A DNA stretch of 64,000 nucleotides, taken from Sipunculus nudus. Lineage: Eukaryota; Annelida; Sipuncula; Golfingiida; Sipunculidae. Positions within the stretch are counted from its first letter, which is position 1; each line of letters opens with the position of its first letter. Shown here in pieces: positions 38,396 to 50,300 of this stretch. The position numbers were made by a program, and so were the translations under genes. The notes beneath the pieces were generated by a model. That model did no database searches and had not been told where the DNA came from. It saw only the letters and a program-made list of their open reading frames with translations. The stretch lies in NCBI GenBank assembly GCA_026874595.1, contig CM049310.1:23662058-23726057 (forward strand), given 5' to 3'.

Positions 38396-41300
38396 GGGGT
38401 ATTAAACAATGCTTATAGGAAAAGAGTTGATTAAACAAAGAAGATGGACAGATGGCACTGGTCCCTTTATGTCACATACTGCTGAGGCAAGAACATAATA
38501 TGTTTCAATTATATCCTTTTTTTATAACACTGATTATTTTTCTCATTTAATAAATCCTTATATATTTGCTATTAAACTAATGGCCCAGTCCACAAGTGCA
38601 GGTGCTCAATGGCAGAGGAAGGGGGTGTTACTGGTGAGAGGTGAAATTTAAGGCAACAGTACTTACGGGAGGAAATATTTATTCATAATTGTAACAAATT
38701 TAAAAAAAGACAGACAGGTGGAAAAACAAAGCCAATCATTTTTTTTTATCTTATGCTTAGGCAGGAAAATAATGAAAAAATATTTGCATAAGATCCTCAT
38801 TCTTTTCATCACATCAATCTTTTTTTTCAAGTTTATAAATATTATACATTTGCAATATATCATATATATATATCTGAATATATAAGTTGATTTACAATTC
38901 TTAATAGCATCTTCATTTATCCCAAATTTTGTCCAAAAACCACACATTATACATTCACATGTATTATTTTTTTACCACTAATAATATATATATTTTATAA
39001 ATTTGCAAAACAATAAATATCTGAAAATTTAACTTGATTCAGAATTTACAATTTTAAATTGCACCTTCATTAATCCATAATTTGGCTCATATATTATCAT
39101 ATTACGTATCCTGTTGGGTTTAATTTTATTTTAATTTGTCAAAATTATTGAAAAGGGAATTAATTTATTTAGAGTATTTCATTATGTCTAGAAAACCAAG
39201 TGAGCTTTACATTTCAATGTAATTTCTGTGTCAATTAAGGAAGAATTCAAACGATAAGTTTCACATTACATTTTGTGCCGGAGGGGGGGGGGTTGATATG
39301 AAAATTAATGTACACTTGTTACAGCAGGGGATGTCCCAAGTGACCCATTACGAATCAGGTAAGCAGAGAGAGATGCATTGAATGCCCTCCAGTGACCAAA
39401 GTGGGCTGCATGACAATGCAATTGATACAATAAGAGCCTCTAAAAAATATTTCAATAACTAGCTTAATTTTGCCATTACACACTTAAGTCTTTCTTGCAA
39501 ACGCTTCCTACGGCAGCGTGGCAGAACAACGTTAACCAAGTTGGAACGATCATGTTAGTTAAGCTTGATTGAGCGCGGTTTGCTTCTGGATTGGCGTACA
39601 AAACAGTGTCCGATCTAGAGCACGGGAGGTATAGGGCTATTTCCGATCATGTATATTTTAACGCAGCTCCCCCCCCCCCCCCATATTTATTACGTATTAT
39701 GCAAATTAAATTTATTTGATAATAGCCAGTTATTCTACTTGTAATGATGGACCGCTTACTTTTGAAAACATTCAAAATAATATCAGCGAGGTTTGTAATA
39801 TTCTCCACGAGGTGTCCAAAAATGTCCGGCTTTTATATGGTCCTGCCGAGATCAGTTTCGGAATCAACCTCCACAGAGGGTCACGGACTATAGTGACATT
39901 CTTGACATCGCGTGGATAAATCCTCTACAGGCAATCCTAAGGCCAAAGGCGGAAAAAGCCGACCTATTTAAATCTCTTTGTTAAAATGGCTGCGAACATG
40001 TGACAATGACGTTTTGATTTTGAAAATTCAGAATAAAATAAGCTAATTTGGATATCCGATCGCCATATACCTATGCTTGCAGCATCGCATTTGTGAGCAC
40101 TGGAATTGTTGCACATGCACGGACTATTTCCCGCTATGAAACCACATGAATGAAACTACACTCGCATGCGCGTAGTGTACTATGAATCACTGATTGGCTC
40201 TCTTTCTAGGGCTGCTGGGCGATTGCAGCTAATCGCATGGAAGCCCGGTAGGTCGTCTTATGCAAATAAACTCTTCAGTCAAATATACACACAATGAAAA
40301 TGCTAAAAATTGCGATAGGCACCTGTGTTATTTGTGGCCAATGCCGCGTTATACCGCTATTCTAAGGGCTCCGAATCGTTTGATGCAAAAAAAAACAAAA
40401 AAAAAAAACATTCTAAAATGATGTTCATCAGTATACACCTACGTTTGATATATTTGTTTATATTAGTTTGTTATTTTTCCTTGCATTTGTTTACATTTCT
40501 AAGGGGTAAACTTTTAATTAATTTGATATATATGATTAAATTCCCGACTGGTATAGTTTCACCATATTTTACATATTGTGCTTTTTTTTAAATGTGTTTC
40601 TGAGGTTTTTTTTTCGATGATTGACAACAGATAGATCCTATCTTAAAGATGTTTTAAGTGATATTTTAAAGAAAAAGACTGTTTGCTTATTTTTCTTGAT
40701 TTCTGAATGGGTGGCTCTGATGAACCCTGATACTGCTAACATGTGCGTTTGTAATTCGAATTGTATATTACATGGCTATTTTTATTTGCCTAAACTTTCC
40801 TTTACTTGTTGTTAGCTTTTTATTGCCACCGACCATATAACATACTTCAAAATTAATAGTTTAATTTGCAACAAGTGTCCTATACCGGTTATTATAAACT
40901 TTCAAGTTATTTAAGTAAGAAAAATAGATTGATTGGTTTTACAAAAATGTTTTAATGGACTGATTAGTTTTACAAAAATGTTTAAATTGATAAAAGTTTA
41001 AAAAGAAAAAATCTTGATTTTTTAAGTTTTTCGCTGGCCCATCAAGAAAATAATGGGGATATCCTGTAGATACTGAGAATACTTTATTTGCACTACTCAT
41101 TGTAAAAGGGGAACATATAGTTCCTATCTATTCATGTCATCATTTGCAAAATTTATATGGAAAAATGGCGGTTTTTATATCTTTTATGTTTGAATTATAT
41201 TTATTTTTTTTTATTTTTTTTCCCTTCTCCTTCCCATCACTGTTCATTTCTTTGTTCGAGATACTTTTTATTAAATATGTAAGGCCTTATAATTAAGAAA

Positions 41301-44300
41301 GGGCTCACAACTTCAAGAAATTACACAATACTGACTAATTTCTGGTATGTACATGGCAAATATATAGAGAAATATTTATATCAAATATGATCAATATCAG
41401 ATCAGAAGTTTTGATGATCTTGAAAGTTAAGAACTGGCTTTAAATGGAAAATTTAATTTTTTACCTAAATATTTAAAAGGAACGAAGTTGAGCGACCCAA
41501 TTTTCGGTATGGTAGGATTTTTTGGGAGGACATCTTACCATATGCCTCATTTCGGATTCATATGTCCAACGGTTACAAAAAATACCCTACTAACGGACGG
41601 ACGCCCGGACGACGGACAACGGACATGGCTATAGCTCAGATGACTTTTAGTCAGCTGAGCTCAACATATAATTTTCCCTAGACTGAATGGGAAATTTTCA
41701 AAGCAAATAAATCACTCTGAACATAATATTAAGGACTTCATACTTTATTGGTGGTTCACCAGAATGTTAATTACAAACATTATTTAGAATTACAAAATAA
41801 CATGGATAATATACATCTGAAACTTGAAAGTACTATATCTACCAAGGGATTATTCTACGCTTTTCTATGGTCCTTTATATATGTGCCATATCCCATCTGA
41901 AAATCGTTTTTTCTTTTAACAAGAAATTCACCATTCATCAATTTAGGCTCCACTTTGACCTTTTTAAACTTAACAACACATAAATAAGCCTTCTTTCGCA
42001 AAAAAGAGATTTTTGAAAGGTAGAATAATTCCTGGTATCAATAAATCTTCCATAAAAAGATTCGAAATATATGTCCGTAAAATCTGAGTTTCTGGTGTGA
42101 CTTTCACCTATTCCAACTTGTGCTACTATCCTTTGAATACATATAATGAGTGCATTAATGGAGTAAATTTTATATTGAACTCATCAATTGTTCAGAACAT
42201 AGGATCCAGATCCATTGTTATTTTGCTTGCCTGGACATTCCCTGCAGTGTTCTCCAAAATGTCAATATGTATGGGCTTGAATAGGAAGTTGGGTTGAGTT
42301 CTCTCCAGGGTTTTTTTTTTTCATGTGTGTTTTCCCATATATCTAAAGCAGAAAACTTTGTTTTAATATTTTTAAATATTTAACTTACATTAGGAACTTA
42401 AAAAAACTAACATTAAAAAATATTATCAACTTTGAATATTATTCATAAAAAAAAAATCCATTTTAATACTATTAAACGATGTGGACTTAATTTTCCCTGT
42501 TGTCTGTGGATCTAAAACAAGGGACCTATGGGTCACGATGCTCAGCTGTTATATATGATAAAAAAAATATTATTGAGGCACATGCTGGTTTTGTGTGGTA
42601 ATAAATATAAGCTGTATTATGAGTTGTTGTTGTTTAGCTTATGTATGATTTTGATAGTACCTTTGGAGACAGGGAAGAGGATTGATTTCATTTATTTTAT
42701 TAACAAATGGAGTACTATTGTCACACAGATTTTGACTTGGCCATATAACTTATAAGCAGAACATATAATATAAGAGTTTAACTATTTATTAAAAAAAAAT
42801 ACAAATATTGTCCCAAATATAATTTTTATAAAAAATAATAAGAGAATCATATGATTTTGTAAAATGAAATATAACTGATATGATTATTAAAATAATATTA
42901 AAGAATATATTCATGAATGCATTCATGAATACATTTTGAGAGTATTTGCACGAGTATTCATATACTTTCATTTTTACCTGAATTCATATTCTTTATGCAA
43001 GAAATTTTATAATGGAGTACATAATCATATTCGTATTTAAATACAATTACAAAGTATTCGCACCATGTCTGGTATTTATTCAGTTTCACCAACCAATGAT
43101 GTTGAGAATCCAGAATATACAGTATTCACACATTTAAATAATGATCATAAGTACCTGGTTTTTTGGCTTTTATTTATATTAAAAAATAACTGTAAAAAAT
43201 TCATTTTGGACTAATTTCACATCAATGTACACACTAGACACAGTAGGAATCTAGATTAATATTATCAACTGCATCTTTGTCTATCATTAATTTCCTTCAT
43301 ATGATCCCTAATGATTAGTAATGAATAATATGATTTACTTCTTTATCATTAAAATTGAACTGAAAAATACCATAGGTGACTGCATGGTGTTATTTGGAAT
43401 ATGTGACATTCTACCGATCAATACAAGATTCTTATATCATCAGTAACAATTAATTTCCTGTTATTATAAACTAACAAATTCCTTTTCTATTTTTCTTTAA
43501 TTTGTTATTAAAAACCAATAAAAATTTATTAATTTATTGTTTATTGTTATGTTGTTGGTTAAAACTACTAGATGAGTTGGGTTGGACACCTGGATCAACT
43601 GTGGCTGGCCATAAGCTGCCTGGATTCCTGTATGCCTCGCCTCAAGCGTGCATAATTTGATGAAAGGTCAACAAGGTCAACATACAGGTGACTCAAGAGG
43701 GGCTGGAGAGAGCCAAAGTCTGACAGGGTCTCATAAAAAACATTAATAAAAGCTACAATTTTTGGCCAATTTCTTTCAGCTTTCTAAACTAAAAAGCTGA
43801 AATCCTAATGTGTGCATGATATGAAAATTATATCAACAGTGCTCACAGGACACAAACGTGCCATTGTCACAGTTGGGCAAAATTTAAGGTACTAATTTTA
43901 TATTTATACTAATAACTTATAAAATTTGAAAAATTCAGAACTAATTTTGGGTATTCAATTGAATCTTGATTAAATAATGTTACATCCCTGACAAAAAAAA
44001 TCTCTAGCTTCAGCAATGCCCTTGTTAAGGGAGTAAATATATTTCTTGATTTTTTACAAAGTGCATTATGTTTATGCCCATAACTTAAAACAATTACGCA
44101 ATACTGACATCATTCTGGCATGTGCATAGAGAATGAAAAATATGTATATTATTTATGATTAAAGTCAGATCAGTGGTTTTGATATTAGGCAGTCTTGAAG
44201 TGTAACAATGGGTTTTTAATGGAAAAATGAAGGTATTAAGTCCTAGTGACCAAATTCTTTGCATGGTAGGGGATTTTGGAGACATCTAACTGTATGCAGA

Positions 44301-47300
44301 ATTTAAGGAACTAAGAGCTGAAGCTGGGGAGCTGAGCTCTTGCAAACTGCATAACACTAGCTTGATGTAAACAATATGTTACATGGTGCTTGAAAACTTA
44401 TTAAAATCTACAGTTTTTGATCAACTGGTTTCAAATTTTTGATGTTAACAGTTGAAATGCTAACAAAAACATGCTGTGAAAACTAAATCCACAGTACTTA
44501 CAGGAAAAAAACGTGCCATGGTCAAAGTTGGGCAAAATTTAAGGTACCAATTTTTTATTTTTATTAATATTTTAGAAAATTTAAAAGATTTTCATCTAAT
44601 TTTGGGTATACAATTTAATTTTGATTATTTAAAGTTATATTACTGGAAAAAAGGTCGATAGCTTTAACATTTTTTGTGTTAAGTGATCAAATATCTTTCC
44701 TGATTTTTTACAAAATGCATTATGTTTGGGCCCAAAACTTTTTTAAATTAAATAATACAGACATAATTTCTGGCATGTACATAGGAACTATATAGAGGAA
44801 TATTTATGGTAAATATGAGGAAAAACAGATGAGTGGTTTTGTTATTAGGCAGTCCTGAAGTGTGAAAATAGGTTTTTAATAAAAAATTGAGGTTTTTCCT
44901 TAATTTCTCAAAGGAACGAAGTTGCAAAGACCCAGTTTTCGGCTTGGTAGGAGATCTTGGGGACATCTAACATTATGCCGAATTTTGGATTCCTAGGTCT
45001 TACGGTTTCAAAACGTGCCACATCTACAGACGGACGGACGGACGGACGGACAGACGGACGGACGACGGACAATGGACCACGACTATAGCTCAGATGACTT
45101 ATAGTCAGCTGAGCTAAAAAACCACAAACCATAGCATGCATACTATACAAAGACATGATATCAGGTGTCAGATTTACTAGAATTCTCTGCATGAACTGCT
45201 CTAAACCAAACTATTTTCAAAATATATTAATAATATAAAATAATTTAATTAGCATATTGATTTTTTTATTTAGGGAACTTAATATGAAACTTCCTATTAC
45301 TGTAGGTAAAAAAAAAAGAAAAGAAACTGAAATCCTAATGGATAAATTTTTTTTTAAATATGGTCATGATGTTACAAATTCTGAATAACAACCAGCCCAA
45401 TATAGGTAATAACCTTAAAAAATGTGTAAATAATACATGATAAGGCATGATATATAGAGTAAAAAAGGCAACATGACAGCCTATATGTACATCTGCAAAA
45501 AAAAAGTATTTACATATACTTCTATATACTTACAGTTACAGTGACATTGTTATTTGTATAAAAAATATAAAATATAAAATTTTAAAATTTACATGACAAT
45601 TTTTAACAATAACACTAACACTAAGTAATAGATAAACCGTGTGAAAATGTAACATTATTGATTCATTTAAAGAGCATGACGTGATTATTCATGGTCATAT
45701 GGCATAGTTTGTCAGTAATCCATGGCTCACCATAGCAATTTATTTGCGTCTTGCAGGCCCTCCGACTTCGGACACCAAACATCCCGGAATACAAACCAGC
45801 GTCCTTGAGACCTTGACATAGCCATTTTGGCTGACGACAATTCCGCAACTCGCTGCGCTTAACCATTTATCAAACACTGTAGAAAAAGCGTACTCCAGTA
45901 ATATTGTATCCTCTGTGAAAATGAAGTCTATAGAACGTAGAAACTATAAAATTATGAACTTCTTAACGAAACTTAGTGTTCCACGTGCCGAAATATCCCC
46001 GCCTGACAGTCACGCCCAGCAGACGACATGACTATAGTGCACTCCTTCTTATCACTACGCGGGTCCACACGCAGCGTGACGTCAAAGAGACCGCGGATTA
46101 CGCTACACGAAATAGTTCTTTCGTTTTAAGCAAATATGTCGTCAGAATGTGTGCACGTTATATTCATCAGTTTTGCTTGAAATTACACAGTATAAACAAA
46201 CGGTCAAGATATAAAACTGACATTTTGAAGATTAGTTAAGGGTTTCCTGAAAATATGAGATATATTAAAACCTGATATTCAATTTAAGTTGTTCTTATTA
46301 AGTTAAATAAATATAAGATTCATTTAAAATAAAAATATAAATAAACTAAAAATTTAATTATTTTATTAATATTTTATAATATTTATTTATCTGATTATTT
46401 ATTATTAATATGATATTTTTTAATACTATGAATATATTATTTTCATTATAACTATCATTAGGCCTCTTATTGCAATATTAAGTTATCAAAATTAAAATTG
46501 ATCATAAAATCAGAAATAATATATTAATGAATTATATTAAGATATCATAATGTAATATAAATAATTATTGTAATTCAAATGATAATTATAATGAAAAAAT
46601 AATATTAATAGCATTAAAAAATAGAATATTTGAATACATATTCAATAATATAAATAAGAAATAAATTATTTTATTAATGTTTTATAATATTTATGTATCT
46701 GATTATATTCATAATATTCATCATGTTACCATAGTTTCCTATATGTTACTATGGGGTCTTACTCCGAGCTGTGTTTTTCCTAGAGGCATTGAAAATTAAC
46801 TATAATCCTCAAATATATTACAAATTAATTTCCTATATTTTACTGTAACCCCTATAGGTTACTATAGATGTAAATAGTAAACTATGGGAACTTTTGGCTG
46901 GGTAAATACGGACTTTATATGGTTATTATCCAAGAACGTGATGTTTATATGGGTATTACATCGACAATCCTGGAGGGACCCTTGTGACTTTACCCACCTT
47001 TCTCCCTCGACCTAATCTTATTTCAGAAGTAAATCCTGCGATGAGTTTAAATAGACAAATACATGAAAATACGTCACGTAGAACAATTTCGCAGTTTAAT
47101 AATTACTTTTTAAAGATTTAATAATATATTATTGTTGTTTATTTTATGTAACCAGACGAACATGCCACGTGGGGCCCGCCATGGGCCCATATGGGGAACA
47201 ATGCAGGACAAACTGGACAATGTCCTCATGGGCCCCATGTGGGCACTACCTACATGCACTAGTACTGTTCTATATTATGTTATATAAATGATAGTTATTT

Positions 47301-50300
47301 TAATATAAACTATAGCTTTACTTTATGCTTACATAAAATGATATTAAAGGAAACTACAAACTAATATATGCTTTGAAACTTGACAAAAATACTCCACGTT
47401 ACTAAAGTTTCTTATATGTGACTATAGACTCCTGCAGTTAATTAAGAATTTTCTTTAGGTATTGAAAATTGACTATAATATTCATCATGTTACCAGTTTC
47501 CTATATGTTACTATGGGGTACGTCCTATTCCAAGCTGTGATTTTCCTGGAGGCATTGAAAATTGACTATAATACCCCAAATATTACTACTTCGTTTCCTA
47601 TATTTTTCTGTAACCCCTATAGGTCACTATACATGTAAATAGTAAACTATAGGATATTTTGGCTGGGTAAATACGGACTTTATATGTTTATTATCCAGAA
47701 AAGTGATGTTTATACTGGTATTACATAGGCTAGCCTGGAGGGACCCTTGTGAATTAGCCCGCGTGGCTCCCTCAACCTTATCTCAGTTGAGAAGTAAATC
47801 TTGTGATGAGTTTAAATAGACAGTTAATTAATTACTTCTCAAAGATTTAATAATATATCATTGTTTTTATTATTATTTTTTTTTTGGTAACAAATACGAA
47901 CATGCCACATGGGACACGCCATGGGCCCACCTGTGGAACAATGCGGTGCAATCTGGACAATGCCCTCATTGGCCCCATGTGGGCACTACCTGTATCCGGC
48001 CAGATATAATAATATGAATAAGAAATAAAATAATAATTAATATTTTATAACAAAAAATTACTTATCTGATTATTTTCTAATAATATTCTAAATTATGTTA
48101 TATAAAATGATATTAATGGAAACTACAAACTTATATATGCTTTGAAAATTGACAATAAATACTTCACGTGACAAAAGTTTCCTTTTATGTGACCACAGAC
48201 TCCCACATTTAATTAAGATTTTTCTATAGGTATTGAAAATTGACTATAATACTCATCATGTTACCATAGTTTCCTGTATGTAACTATGCGGGGTCCTATT
48301 GCTAGGTGTGATTTTCCTAGAGGCATTGATAATTGACTATAACACCCCACCTAATACTAATTAGTTTCCTGTATTTTAATATAACCCCTATAGGTAACTA
48401 TACATGTAAATAGTAAATTATAGGATATTTTGGCCGGGTAAATACAGACTTTATATGGTTATTATCCAGAAACGTGATGTTTATTCTGGTATTACTTGGG
48501 CTAGCCTGGAGGGACCCTTGTGACTTAACCCACGTGGCTCCCTCAACCTAATCTCAGTTGAGAAGTAAATCCTGTGATGAGTTCAAATAGACAAAAACAT
48601 GAAAATACGTCACGTGGAACAATTTCGCAGTTAATTAATTACTTTTCAAAGATTTAATAATATATCATTGTTTTTTATTTTTTGTAACAAATACGAAAAT
48701 GCCACATGGGACCCGCCATGGGCCCACATGTGGAAAAATGCAGGACAATCTGGACAATGCCCTCATGGGCCCCATGTGGGCAATACCTGTATCCGCCCAG
48801 ATTCAATAATATGAATAAGAAATAAAATAATAATTAATATTTATATTAATATTTTATAACGAAATATATTGTTCTAATTTTTTTTATTAATATTCTTAAT
48901 TATGTTTTATAAAATAATAGTAATATTAATGGAAACTACAAACTAATATATGCTTTGAAAATTGACAAAATATACTTCACGTTACTAAAGTTTTCATTTA
49001 TGTGACTACAGACTCCTGCAGTTATTAAGATTTTTCTATAGGTATTGGAAATTGACTATAATATTCATCATGTTACCATAGTTTCCTATATGTTACTATG
49101 GGGTCCTACTGCTCGGTGTGATTTTCCTAGAGGCATTGAAAATTGACTATAATACCCCAAATATTACTAATTAGTTTCCTATATTTTAATGTTACACCTG
49201 TAAAAAAAAACATGAACATGCGTCACGGAGAACAATTTCGCAGTTAATTTATTACTTCTCAAAGATTTAATAATATATTATTGTTTTTTATTTTTTGTAA
49301 CAAATACGAACATGCCACATGGGACCCGCCATGGGCCCACATGTGGAACAATGCAGGACAATCTGGACAATGCCCTCATGGGCCCCATGTGGGCACTACC
49401 TGTGTCCGCCCATATTCAATAATATGAATTAGAAATAAATTATTTTATTGATATTTTATAACAAACAAATTATTTATCTGATTATTTTCTAGTAATATTC
49501 TAAATTATGTTACATAAAAGGATATTAAAGGAAACTACAATCTAATATATGCTTTGAAAATTGATAAAAATACTCCACATTACTAAATTTTCCTTTTTTT
49601 GACTACAGACTCCCACATTTAATTAAGATTTTTTCTATAGGTATTGAAAATTGACCATAATATTCATCATGTTACCTTAGTTTCCCATATGTTACTATGG
49701 GGTCCTATTGCTAGCTGTGATTTTCCTAGAGGCATTGAAAATTGACTATAATGCCCCAAATACTACTAATAAGTTTCCTATATTTTTATATAACCCCCTA
49801 TAGGTTAATATACATGTAAATAGTAAACTACAGGATATTTTGGCTGGGTAAATACAGACATTATATGGTTATTTTCCAGAAACGTGATGTTTATACTGGT
49901 ATTACATGGGCTAGCCTGGCAGGACCCTTGTGACTTAACCACGTGGCTCCTACGACCTAATCTCAGTTCAGAAGTAAATCATATGATGAGTTTAAATAGA
50001 CAAAAACATGAAAATACGTCACGTAGAACAATTTCGCAGTTAATTAATTACATCTCAAAGATTTAATAATATATCATTGTTTTTTATTTTATGTTACAAA
50101 TACGAACATGCCACATGGGACCCGCCATGGGCCCACATGTGGAACAATGTAGGATAATCTGGACAATGCCCTCATGGGCCCCATGTGGGCACTACCTGTG
50201 TCCGCCCATGCCCATGTCTGCCCATGTAAATCCCATATATACCCACGTGGGCCCCTCGTATACGTGCTATCAGGGAACTGTCCCTCATTCTTAGTAGCCT

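Larger units (their letters stand above)
34472..41661 (+). mobile_element. Composite pearl-like element with many later insertions
   Basis: A degenerate left edge (ATGTGACCCACAGTCATGAT) is at 34472. The matching right end is an ACGG-type tract (41594-41625) and AGCTCAGATGACTTTTAG then TCAGCTGAGCT. Between them lie a TAGTCCGTTCC terminus at 34806, the 234 bp array (35.4-36.1 kb), family-H ends at 37275 and 38204, a GA microsatellite, a C-type block (38.48-39.47 kb) and an unexplained insert (39.47-41.30 kb). Pairing the two ends as one element is an inference. Confidence 0.4.

Noticed and set aside
45663-45866. Minus-strand frame MVKRSELRNCRQPKW... as an exon or SINE head
   Set aside because: It has a weak A-box-like start but no B box, and no second copy occurs in the window. 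Left as unassigned.
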